Below the pieces are notes generated by a model. It searched no databases, was not told where the DNA came from, and saw only the letters and a program-made list of their open reading frames with translations. The position numbers and the translations under genes are program-made. Source: JABDJL01 sp963664065 (GTDB taxonomy: Bacteria; Pseudomonadota; Gammaproteobacteria; Xanthomonadales; SZUA-36). From it: a stretch of DNA of 64,000 bases. How positions within the stretch are numbered: position 1 is the stretch's first letter; each line of letters opens with the position of its first letter. Below are positions 8,845 through 17,353 of the stretch, one piece after another. Where the stretch lies: NCBI GenBank assembly GCA_963664065.1, contig OY760942.1, forward strand, positions 2,108,001 to 2,172,000. The letters are read 5' to 3'.

Positions 8845-10013
8845 ATGAGCGCTATTGAATATCAAGCCAGGGGACCATTGTCGGCCCTGCGTGTCATTGA
8901 AATGGGAACGCTTCTGGCGGGGCCTTTTTGCGGTCAACTGATGGCCGACATGGGCACCGAAGTGATCAAGGTGGAAGCGCCGGGTGCCGGCGACCCGATG
9001 CGCTTGTGGGGCCAGGAGAAGGCCCACGGTAAATCTCCGGGTGGCCGAAGGGCAGGAGATCATCAGGGATTTGGTTAAGGATTCGGATTTCGTGCTGGAA
9101 AATTTTCGTCCCGGCACGATGGAGAAATGGAACCTTGGCTACGAGACACTTGCGGCTATCAATCCCGGACTAATCATGATTCGCATCTCGGGCCAGGGAC
9201 AGACCGGGCCCTATTCGAAACGTGCCGGTTTTGGCTCCATCGGCGAAGCCATGGGGGGGGGGGTTGAGGTATGTTTGTGGTGACCCCGACACATCTCCTA
9301 GTCGAATGGGCATTAGTATCGGTGATTCGCTGGCGGCGATATTTGCCACGGTTGGGGCGCTTTCTGCTTTGCACCACCGGCAGAAAACCGGCCAGGGTCA
9401 GGTGGTCGATTCGGCGATCTACGAAGCCGTACTTGCAATGATGGAATCACTGGTCAGCGAATACGATCAGACCGGTTATATACGTGAGCGCACCGGCTCA
9501 ATTTTACCCAATGTGGCACCGTCCAACATTTACCCGACCAGCGACGATCAAATGATCCTGATTGCAGCCAACCAGGACACGATATTTGGCCGCCTTGCCA
9601 AAGCCACGGGTCAAGCTGAACTGAGCAAGGATGAGCGCTTTGCCACGCACGCAGCACGTGGTGTGCACCAAAAGGAAATTGATCAGCGGGTAGCGCAATG
9701 GACTTGCACAAAGTCCGCGCAGGAATTGCTTGATTTGATGGAAGAAGCCGGAGTGCCGGCTGGTATGATCTACCGCGCGCCGGACATGCTCAAGGATCCC
9801 CATTTCGCTGCCCGCGAAGCAATCGTGCGCCTGGCTCACCCGGAATTCGGTGAGATAGCCATGCAAAATGTCTTTCCAAAGTTATCATTGACGCCAGGCA
9901 CAGTACGTTGGCCGGGGCCGGAGTTGGGAGAGCACAATGAGGAAATTTTTTCCAAAAAACTCGGCATGAATGACAAGCAGTTGAACATGTTGAACGAAGC
10001 AGGGGTTATCTGA
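8845..10013 (+). pseudogene. Class III (CaiB/BaiF) CoA-transferase, disrupted in two places
   Basis: The ATG at 8845 follows GAAGGA. The first segment reads RVIEMGTLLAGPFCGQLMAD, the family's N-terminal signature, up to KAHGKS near 9033. Homology resumes in a second frame at NLRVAEGQEIIRD, with about 15-20 residues of the usual intervening segment missing. A third frame takes over after a run of eleven G (9253-9263), continuing RYVCGDPDTSPSRMGISIGD to the stop at 10013. CaiB proteins move CoA between carboxylates; the partner acid is unknown. It heads a plus-strand operon with the isochorismatase-like gene 14 bp downstream. The internal loss sits at a GTAAATC sequence, compatible with deletion or assembly collapse between short direct repeats. 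Confidence 0.8.
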
Positions 10014-10027
10014 CGGGCACTTATTAT

Positions 10028-10651
10028 ATGACCAGCGAATTGGAAAATAATTACCGCAGTTCAGGATTTCACCGGCAACTGGGGTTTGGTCGGAATCCGG
10101 CCCTGTTACTGGTTGATTTTGTCAAGGCCTACACTGACCGGGATTCGCCTCTTTATGCCGGGGTCGAGGCGGTTCTTGAGAAGTGTGTCGAATTGCTCGA
10201 AGTGGCACGCGGAACCGGCATACCGGTATTTCATTCCAAAGTCAGCTATCGCCCTGGCACCAAAGATGGCGGCATGTTTAAGAGAAAATTACCCATACTC
10301 AAAGTTTTTGATCAAGGCTCTCCGTTGGCAGAATTTGCCGATGGCCTGGAACCCGTGGCCGGTGAAGAAGTGGTTACCAAGCAGTATCCCAGCGCGTTTT
10401 TCGGGACTTCCCTGGCCGATTTATTAAACACAGCCGGTGTGGACACTGCATTGATCGCCGGTGTAACTACCAGTGGTTGCGTACGTGGTACTGCCGTTGA
10501 TGCGATGCAGTCGGGTTTCCGCTCGATTGTCATCCGCGATGCTGTCGGAGACCGCCACCCGGAACCGCACAAGGCCAATCTGTTTGACCTGCAAGCGAAA
10601 TATTCAGACCTGGTCACTGTTGAAGAAGTGCGGCAGTACCTGGCCGGATGA
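10028..10651 (+). CDS. Isochorismatase-family hydrolase, N-carbamoylsarcosine-amidase-like
   Basis: The intact 207-residue protein has the cysteine hydrolase triad of the family: D30 in LLLVDFVKAY, K118 in VVTKQYPSAF and C151 in GVTTSGCVRGTAVDA. The TSGCVRGTA loop and the N-terminal extension resemble N-carbamoylsarcosine amidohydrolase more than pyrazinamidase. That reaction turns N-carbamoylsarcosine into sarcosine, CO2 and ammonia, and would directly follow a HyuAB-type N-methylhydantoinase. The gene lies 14 bp after the CoA-transferase, across the divergent promoter from hyuAB. Other amide or carbamoyl substrates are equally possible on sequence alone. Confidence 0.82.
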   Translation: MTSELENNYRSSGFHRQLGFGRNPALLLVDFVKAYTDRDSPLYAGVEAVLEKCVELLEVARGTGIPVFHSKVSYRPGTKDGGMFKRKLPILKVFDQGSPLAEFADGLEPVAGEEVVTKQYPSAFFGTSLADLLNTAGVDTALIAGVTTSGCVRGTAVDAMQSGFRSIVIRDAVGDRHPEPHKANLFDLQAKYSDLVTVEEVRQYLAG

Positions 10652-10777
10652 ACGATACCAAGGAGCAATGTTTTGGTTGACCAGGCAAGAAGCAAAAAAA
10701 ATATTATGAATTACACTAAATCAATATATACAGAACTTTTCACCATTAAACAGTCCGCAGAGTCTCTGGAGGAAATC

Positions 10778-12016
10778 ATGAAATACCCAATCATCGGATT
10801 AACATTTTTGTTGATTAGCGGCATGTCTGCTGTTTGGTCTGAACCTGTTTACAGCCAGAGCAGTCAGGACAGCGAGGCATTCATTATTGAAGAGATTATT
10901 GTCACGGCACGTCGCAGGGAAGAAAGTCTCAGGGATGTGCCAGGTACTGTGACTGCCCTCACGGCGGCCACGCTGGAAAGTGCGGGTGTAGCACGGGCTG
11001 CAGATTTCATAGAAATGGTGCCCGGAGTTTCCATGGTTGATGCAGCTGAAGTAGGTGATACCCAGGTGAACATCCGCGGGATCAATGCCGCCCGAGATGC
11101 TGAAAACAGTTTCGCGTTTATTGTCGACGGCGTGCTCTATACAAATCCGGCGGCGTTTAACCGGGAATACACGGACCTTGCCCAAATAGAGGTTTTCAAG
11201 GGTCCGCAGGGTGCTATTTACGGCCGTAATGCCGCCGCCGCCGCTATCATCATCAGCACCACCACGCCCGGTGATGAACGTAGTTCCAATTTGACCATAA
11301 GTAGTGCACAGGACAGTACAAACCTGTTGAAGTTTTCAACATCAGGCCCTGCGGGCTCGGGTGACAAGTCTTTCCGCATCTCGGCCGACTGGCGGGAATC
11401 CGATGGTTTTTACCGGAACAGCTTCCAGAACGGCGCACCGATCGTCGACGCATATGAAGGTTTCAACGTCAACGGCCGCTTGTTCTGGGAAGTCAACGAC
11501 AAGCTGACCGTTGATACCAAGGTAAGGATCGGCGAAGTTGATGCCTCGTCCATCACTTTCAACTCGACCTTCAATTTGCCGGTATTTGCCGCGGCACTGA
11601 ATAACCCGCCGGCATTCCAGGACGTCAATGATTTTGACTTCCTGTTTCACGCCAATATGGTTTCGGACAACGACCAGGATTCATTTGAATTCTCAAGCAA
11701 GTTCGACTATGACATGGACGACAGGATGCTGATGGGGTGGCTGCTCTACAGTGATATCGAAAACAGCCTGATGTCCGATGGCACATCGGCAGCGTTTGGT
11801 TTCTATAATGGCGACCCGGTTTGCCAGCAGACGGTGCTTGACCTCGGCTGGGCCGGATCCTCTTTTCCCTTGCTGGCTCCGCAGTTCATCGGCATGACAC
11901 CAACCGGCGTGATCTTCGATCCCAACGGTTCCTTCCTTGGGGCATACACACCAACCACCTGTGACGGTATCCAGGAACAGGTCCGCAGTCAGAAAGACTT
12001 CAGCATGGAACTGCGC
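10778..12016 (+). pseudogene. TonB-dependent receptor, 3'-truncated at a chimeric junction
   Basis: ATG 10778 is preceded by a strong GGAGGA Shine-Dalgarno 5 bp upstream and starts a signal peptide (MKYPIIGLTFLLISGMSAVW). A TonB box-like EEIIVTARRR and a plug domain follow (DFIEMVPGVSM, VFKGPQGAIYGRNA). About 410 residues of receptor are present up to KDFSMELR. After 12013-12016 the open frame continues to 12370, but the sequence is then the antisense of a sodium:solute symporter, so the rest of the beta-barrel is missing. The receptor follows the CoA-transferase and hydrolase genes and probably imported the substrate of this locus. The break is either a real rearrangement or an assembly join. 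Confidence 0.85.
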
Positions 12017-12903
12017 CCGGCCATTCCGGCGGTAACCGCGCCAATATCGAACAGCAGGATCACGGTAATGGAGATGATCATTGCCGGAACCAGGCTTTTC
12101 TCAGACCTTGCCGACATGAATCGGACCATCAGCTGGGGAACGCCGATAAAGCCAATACCAATCGCAACGAAACTCACAATGGCGATCAAAGAAACCACGC
12201 CCGCGCCACTTGCGCCCCAGGCGCTCAACAGGCTGGGGTCCTCTGAACGCAGCGTGCTTAACACGGCCTGCCAACCGCCGGCGGCATCAATGGCAACAAT
12301 CGGTACGATGACCAGTCCCAGCAGCATCAGGATGCCCTGTATCAGATCGGTCCAGGCGACGGCCTTGTAGCCACCTACCAGCGTGTAGGTGATGATGATG
12401 CTGGCGCCAAGTAAAACCGACGCACCGTAACTTAAATCAGTAAAGCCGCTGAATGCCTTGCCGGTGGCCACCATTTGGGCTGCGACGTAGGTACCCACCA
12501 TTACCAGGATGATCACGGTGCTGATGGCGCGCAACACATGCTTTCGGTCATCAAAGCGCGCAGCAAGTACATCGGGAACCGTTATGGAGCCACTTTCGTC
12601 CGACATTCGTTTGATACGCCGCGACATCAGCAACCACGATGCTGAAATTCCGAGCACCTCGCCGAGCACAACCCAATAAGCATGTGCTCCCACCGCATAA
12701 CCCATGCCCGTCAGACCCAGTAACAACCAGCCGCTTTCACCTGTCGCATTGGTACTGAAAGCCACCACCCAGGGAGGGAGTTTCTTGCCGGCTATAAAAT
12801 AGCCGCTCAGGGTGTGGGTTTCGCGTCTACTCCAAAGCGCCAGGCCGATAAGGATCACGAGGTAGACGACAAAAACTGTGGTCATGGCAGACATGAGGGG
12901 CAT
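12013..12903 (-). pseudogene. Sodium:solute symporter (SSS/PutP family), N-terminal part only
   Basis: About 297 residues of an SSS transporter are visible: VYLVILIGLALWSRR, a GYFIAGKKLPPW segment, and hydrophobic helices through LLFDIGAVTAGMAG. Family members have 480-550 residues and 13 helices, so roughly 40% at the C-terminus is absent. Homology ends at the GCGC shared with the TonB receptor (12013-12016); a few unrelated codons carry the frame to a stop at 11989. The start is one of the ATGs at 12903-12888. The substrate (proline, pantothenate, a carboxylate or similar) cannot be told. As it stands it would not be a functional transporter. Confidence 0.85.
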
Positions 12904-12945
12904 TGTATAGAAGCATCAGCCATGCTTCATAGATGGCTTTCTGGT

Positions 12946-14868
12946 TTATTGCTGCTCTTGTGGACCCGGCCCTGTTTCGGCTGATTCCAGTGACTCTGAA
13001 GCCTTCAGCCAGTTCCACTCCAGTGTCTCAATCTCTTTCCTGAGTGTGCCTTGTTGCTGTACCAATGTAGCGAGTTCTTCCTTGCGATCCCTACTGGTGT
13101 AGAGGTCTTCTGAAGTCAACTGCTGGTCCAGAATTTCCAGTGACACCCGGTGTTGTGCCATTTTTTGTTCTATATCGCGTACCTTTTTGATGTGAGGCTG
13201 TAATTGCCGCCGGCGCTGTGCCTGGACCTTTCTTTGCTGTTCTCGACTTTGTGGTCCAATTTCCCGGCCACCACGCGGTTCATTCTGCGCAGCCTGCTCC
13301 TTCAGCCAGCCCGGATAGGCATCCAGGTCCTGGCGGAACTCCACCAGCCGGCCACCATGCACGATATACAACTCATCACACACGCTGCGAAGCAGGTGCC
13401 GGTCATGCGAAATGACCAGCAGTGCGCCTTCGTATTCGACCAGCGCCATGCTCAATGCGTGCCGCATTTCAAGGTCCAGGTGGTTGGTCGGTTCATCGAG
13501 CAACAAAAGGTTGGGTTTTTGCAGAATCAAAACCGCCAGCACCAGTCTCGCCTTTTCCCCTCCGGAAAACGGGCTGACAGGTTCATCTACCCGTTCTCCG
13601 TGAAAGCCGAATCTGCCCAGGTGATTGCGCAGGTCCTGTTCACGGATATCAGTAGCCTGTTGCCGCAAATGCCACAAAGGACTGCAATCCATTTGTAATA
13701 GATCCAGTTGATGTTGGGCGAAATAGCCGATTCGGGTATGTCGGTGCACCGTGCGCTCGCCGCCTAGCAGGGTAGACCCATCGACCAGGGTTTTAAGCAA
13801 GGTACTTTTGCCGGCGCCGTTGACGCCGAGCAAGCCGATCCGGCTCCCGGCCTGGACCCCCATGTTTATGTTGCTGATCACGGGCTTGTCATATCCCGAG
13901 ATTGCGTTTTCCAGTGACAACAGGTGCTGCGGGTTTCGTTCTGATTCAAAGAAACTGAAATGAAATTGTGAGTCGACATGTGCCGGTGCGATTACCGTCA
14001 TCCGCTCGAGCATTTTCAGACGACTCTGGGCCTGTTTGGCCTTATTTGCCTTGTAGCGGAAGCGGTCTACGTAACTTTGAATATGGCGGATTTCTTTTTG
14101 TTGCTTGGCGAACATCGACTGTTGCAGCGCGAGTTGCTCACCGCGCACACGTTCGAACTGGCTGTAATTGCCGGTATAAAGCCTGATGGCCAGGTGGTCA
14201 AAATGTGCGATGTGGGTACACAGGCCATCAAGAAAGTCCCGGTCGTGTGAAATGACCAGCAGGATACCCTGATAGGTCTTCAGCCAGCGCTCCAGCCAAA
14301 GTATGGCCGGCAGGTCGAGGTGATTGGTGGGTTCGTCCAGCAACAGGATATCCGACCGGCACATGAGGGCCTGTGCCAGGTTCAGCCGCATTCGCCAGCC
14401 TCCGGAGAACTCATTGACCGGCCGAGACATTTCCGGGTCGGAAAACCCCAGCCCGCTCAGTAAACGGGATGCCCGTGTAACGGCCAGGTAACCGTCGATA
14501 TCCTCCATGCGCTCGTGCAGTTCGTGCAGCCTGGACTGCATTTCGGGCGCAGAATCTTCGGGATCAATTTCTGCGATACCTGCTTGCAGTTCGCGAAATT
14601 CATGATCACCGTCCATGACGAAATCAATCGCGCCATCACCGCTCGAAGGAATTTGCTGGGAGACATGGGCAATCAAATCCCTGCTATCAAGATGCAATTC
14701 GCCACTGTCTGTTTCCAGTTCACCCAGGATGAGTGAGAACAACGAGGTCTTGCCACAGCCATTGACGCCAATAACGCCGAGTCGCTGGCCGTGATGAATC
14801 TGCAGGTTTGCACTCTCGAATAAGAGTTTGCTGCCACGTCTCAAGCCGACTTTTTTCAATTGCAGCAT
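12946..14868 (-). CDS. yheS: ABC-F family ATPase YheS
   Basis: The 640-residue protein contains two ABC ATPase domains with no membrane segments. Walker A motifs are GVNGCGKT (34-41) and GVNGAGKS (about 350). Two LSGG-type signatures (EFSGGWRMRLNLAQAL; PFSGGEKARLVLAVL) and paired LLLDEPTNHLDL Walker B motifs are present. The inter-domain linker has YVDRFRYKANKAKQAQSR, the P-site-tRNA interaction motif of ABC-F factors. A charged coiled C-terminal tail (about 545-625) and overall similarity match E. coli YheS (637 residues). ABC-F proteins bind the ribosomal E site and relieve stalled translation. It is divergent from the aminotransferase gene to its right. Confidence 0.93.
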   Translation of the reverse strand: MLQLKKVGLRRGSKLLFESANLQIHHGQRLGVIGVNGCGKTSLFSLILGELETDSGELHLDSRDLIAHVSQQIPSSGDGAIDFVMDGDHEFRELQAGIAEIDPEDSAPEMQSRLHELHERMEDIDGYLAVTRASRLLSGLGFSDPEMSRPVNEFSGGWRMRLNLAQALMCRSDILLLDEPTNHLDLPAILWLERWLKTYQGILLVISHDRDFLDGLCTHIAHFDHLAIRLYTGNYSQFERVRGEQLALQQSMFAKQQKEIRHIQSYVDRFRYKANKAKQAQSRLKMLERMTVIAPAHVDSQFHFSFFESERNPQHLLSLENAISGYDKPVISNINMGVQAGSRIGLLGVNGAGKSTLLKTLVDGSTLLGGERTVHRHTRIGYFAQHQLDLLQMDCSPLWHLRQQATDIREQDLRNHLGRFGFHGERVDEPVSPFSGGEKARLVLAVLILQKPNLLLLDEPTNHLDLEMRHALSMALVEYEGALLVISHDRHLLRSVCDELYIVHGGRLVEFRQDLDAYPGWLKEQAAQNEPRGGREIGPQSREQQRKVQAQRRRQLQPHIKKVRDIEQKMAQHRVSLEILDQQLTSEDLYTSRDRKEELATLVQQQGTLRKEIETLEWNWLKASESLESAETGPGPQEQQ

Positions 14869-14970
14869 CTAAAAACCCTGATTGGTGATTTCGCGGTCGC
14901 GATCCAGAAGGTAGGATGTTATCACCGTCACCGCTGGCAGTGGCCGGGCCCCGAAAATCAGGTACAGATT

Positions 14971-16296
14971 ATGGCTGGTGTATTTTACAGAAACCCTCAA
15001 CATGCATACCCGCTGGCAGTCAAAGGCGAAGGCGTCTACCTGTATGACGCTGAGGGCCGCCAATACCTTGATGGAAGTGGAGGGGCGGCCATCTCCTGTC
15101 TTGGGCACGGCCATCCCGGGGTAATTGATGCCGTGACCAGGCAGTTGGAAAATATGGCTTTTGCACATACAGCCTTCTTTACCAACCAGCCCCAGGAAGA
15201 ACTTGCCCGCATCCTGGCAGATCAATTTGGTGAGGAAGACGCGCGCGTTTATTTTCTCTCAGGTGGTTCCGAGGCTAATGAGACCGCCTTGAAACTCGCA
15301 CGCCAATACTGGGTGGCTGTTGGCTTGACGGATAAGAAACTAATGATAAGCCGTCATCAGAGCTATCACGGCAATACGCTGGGAGCCTTGTCTGTCACCG
15401 GTCACCCGGGGCGCAAGGAAACCTATGGGCCTCTGATGCATGACTGGCCGAAGATTGCGCCTTGTTACGCCTACCGGCACAAACGTGAGGGTGAAAGTGA
15501 TCTCGACTACGGCCACAGAAGCGCCGCTTTGCTGGAAGAGAAGATTGTCGAGGTTGGCGCGGAGAATGTTGCCGCTTTCATCGCCGAGACTGTCGTCGGC
15601 GCGACGCTTGGCGCAGTTGCAGCGGCAGATGGGTATTTTGAGAAAATTCGTGAGATCTGTGACCGCCACGATGTGCTGCTGATCCTGGACGAAGTTATGG
15701 CAGGCAGGGGACGTACAGGTAGCTGGTATGCCTTCGACCAGGAAGGAATCACACCTGATATTGTGACAATGGCAAAGGGCCTGGGGGGCGGCTACCAGCC
15801 TATCGGCGCAACGATTTGCCGAGCTCATGTTCATGACCGTATCGTCCGCGCCTGCGGTTCGTTTGAGCACGGCCACACTTACGTTGGCCATGCAAGCGCC
15901 TGTGCAGCCGGTGTGGCAGTTGCCGGAATCATCGAAGACGAAAACCTGCTGTCTAAAGTGCGTGAGATGGGCGCAAGCCTGGAAAACGCTTTGAGAGAGT
16001 GTTTCGAGGAACACCCGAATGTCGGTGATATCCGTGGTCGTGGCCTGTTCCTGGGGCTCGAGCTGGTTGCAGACCGTGCTACGTCCAGGCCATTCAAAGC
16101 CAATCTGGGATTGCCGGGAAAGTTAAGAAATGCTGCCATGAAGCACGGTTTGATCTGTTACCCGGGTGGGGGAACTGCCGATGGAGTTGACGGGGCTCAT
16201 GTGTTGCTGGCGCCGCCATTTATCTATGAAAATCAGCATATTTCCGAATTGGTCGAAAAATTGAATCTTACTTTCAGGGATATCCTGCATGTTTGA
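14971..16296 (+). CDS. Class III pyridoxal-phosphate aminotransferase
   Basis: The start is taken at ATG 14971 (MAGVFYRNP), giving 441 residues. The longer open frame from 14860 runs into the yheS start region and has no family homology. Motifs are GSEANETALKLAR (PLP phosphate binding), SYHGNTLGALS, LILDEVMAGRGRTG and VTMAKGLGGGY, with the Schiff-base Lys in AKGLGGG. These place it in the omega-amino-acid/diamine aminotransferase group. Its stop overlaps the start of a BKACE gene by 8 bp, so the two are translationally coupled. The aminotransferase may produce a beta-keto acid for the BKACE to cleave with acetyl-CoA. The amine substrate is unknown. Confidence 0.88.
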   Translation: MAGVFYRNPQHAYPLAVKGEGVYLYDAEGRQYLDGSGGAAISCLGHGHPGVIDAVTRQLENMAFAHTAFFTNQPQEELARILADQFGEEDARVYFLSGGSEANETALKLARQYWVAVGLTDKKLMISRHQSYHGNTLGALSVTGHPGRKETYGPLMHDWPKIAPCYAYRHKREGESDLDYGHRSAALLEEKIVEVGAENVAAFIAETVVGATLGAVAAADGYFEKIREICDRHDVLLILDEVMAGRGRTGSWYAFDQEGITPDIVTMAKGLGGGYQPIGATICRAHVHDRIVRACGSFEHGHTYVGHASACAAGVAVAGIIEDENLLSKVREMGASLENALRECFEEHPNVGDIRGRGLFLGLELVADRATSRPFKANLGLPGKLRNAAMKHGLICYPGGGTADGVDGAHVLLAPPFIYENQHISELVEKLNLTFRDILHV

Positions 16297-17137
16297 CTCC
16301 CACCTCGATTTTGCTGAGCAGCGGGTGATGATCATTTCAGCACCGAATGGCGCACGCAGAACTCATGCCGATCATGCGGCGATTCCTCTGACAGCCAGTC
16401 AAATGGCAACTGAGGCCAGGCAACTGGTAGATCAACAGGTAGCAGTTTTACACCTGCACGTCCGGGATAAAGATCATGGCCACACGATTGATCCGGCTAT
16501 ATACCGGGAGGTAACGGCAGCGATAAAAAAGGCAGTTGCAGATGAATTGATCATACAGGTGACCACCGAGTCGGTTGGAATTTATAACCGGCATGAACAG
16601 ATGGAAATGGTCAGATCGCTGAGACCGGAAGCAGTTTCACTGGCCTTGCGTGAACTTTGCCCCGACGAATCGAGTGAATCGGAGGCAGGGCGCTTCTACG
16701 AGTTTCTGCAAAAGGAAAATATCTGGCCACAGCACCTGCTGTACACAGCTGCCGAAGTAGCGCGTTTTGAAGAGCTCCGCAAGCGTGGCGTATTTGCCGA
16801 GGAACGACCCATCTGCCTCTTGGTGCTGGGAAATTACGTGGGGGCCGTAGAAGGCAAACTGGAGGAACTGGCAGATATGCACACTCGTGCCGACTTTGAA
16901 AAATTTCCCTGGTGCGTATGTTGCTTTGGTAAATCCGAACTCCAATGCATGCTGGCTGCGACCGGGCAGGGCGGTCACGTACGGCTGGGGTTTGAGAACA
17001 ACTTATGGCTTGAGGATGGCACCATTGCCGCCACCAATGCGGAGCTGATTCGGCAGTACCGGCAGGCTATTTGTGACAGTGTGCGAAAGCCTGCCACGTC
17101 GGATGAAGTCAGGGAGCAGTACTTAACTGATTTTTAA
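16289..17137 (+). CDS. Beta-keto acid cleavage enzyme (BKACE, DUF849)
   Basis: The 282-residue protein has the zinc site motif HLHVRDKDHGH (H55, H57), the conserved TTESVGIY strand near residue 93 and a C-terminal GHVRLGFENN containing the third metal ligand Glu. This is the family of 3-keto-5-aminohexanoate cleavage enzyme (Kce). It condenses a beta-keto acid with acetyl-CoA to release acetoacetate and a new acyl-CoA. The ATG overlaps the aminotransferase stop. The following 216-bp gap leads to a TonB receptor, so uptake, transamination and cleavage may serve one compound. The residues that set specificity are not readable by eye. Confidence 0.9.
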   Translation: MFDSHLDFAEQRVMIISAPNGARRTHADHAAIPLTASQMATEARQLVDQQVAVLHLHVRDKDHGHTIDPAIYREVTAAIKKAVADELIIQVTTESVGIYNRHEQMEMVRSLRPEAVSLALRELCPDESSESEAGRFYEFLQKENIWPQHLLYTAAEVARFEELRKRGVFAEERPICLLVLGNYVGAVEGKLEELADMHTRADFEKFPWCVCCFGKSELQCMLAATGQGGHVRLGFENNLWLEDGTIAATNAELIRQYRQAICDSVRKPATSDEVREQYLTDF

Positions 17138-17197
17138 TTATTTTTTCGAGCGATTCTCGCGCTATCTATTAAATATAAAAAGCAAACAAAAAACAAA

Positions 17198-17205
17198 TGT
17201 ATACA
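17198..17205. promoter_or_regulatory. TGTATACA palindrome upstream of the TonB receptor
   Basis: An 8-bp perfect palindrome (ATGTATACAA in context) in the AT-rich leader of the receptor gene. It shares the core of the two operator candidates at 8696 and 8758, so the same GntR protein, or a relative, might act here. Single-site evidence is weak. Confidence 0.3.
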
Positions 17206-17225
17206 AACAGATAGATAATAATTTT

Positions 17226-17245
17226 TGTGTTTAACTTAAAACACA
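17226..17245. promoter_or_regulatory. Inverted repeat TGTGTTT-N6-AAACACA
   Basis: Two exact 7-bp arms with a 6-bp AT spacer lie about 60 bp upstream of a plausible -35. The size and spacing suit a dimeric regulator site. No T tract follows, so it is not a terminator. Confidence 0.4.
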
Positions 17246-17283
17246 CCTTTGCTTAAATCATGATCTAAAAATGTGATTCTAAA

Positions 17284-17314
17284 TTGGACGCAGACACCCT
17301 AAGCAGATTATAGT
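17284..17314 (+). promoter_or_regulatory. Candidate promoter of the TonB receptor
   Basis: TTGGAC (17284-17289) and TATAGT (17309-17314) are separated by 19 bp (18 bp to an overlapping TTATAG). The start codon is 40 bp downstream and is preceded by GGGAGATAATA. Confidence 0.35.
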
Positions 17315-17353
17315 ATTTCTCGCATACATCTTGTTAACAGTTGGGAGATAATA

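Noticed and set aside
7700..9270. Programmed frameshifting as the cause of the breaks in the lyase and CoA-transferase genes
   Set aside because: No slippery heptamer or downstream structure stands at the lyase breaks, and one CoA-transferase break also involves lost residues.
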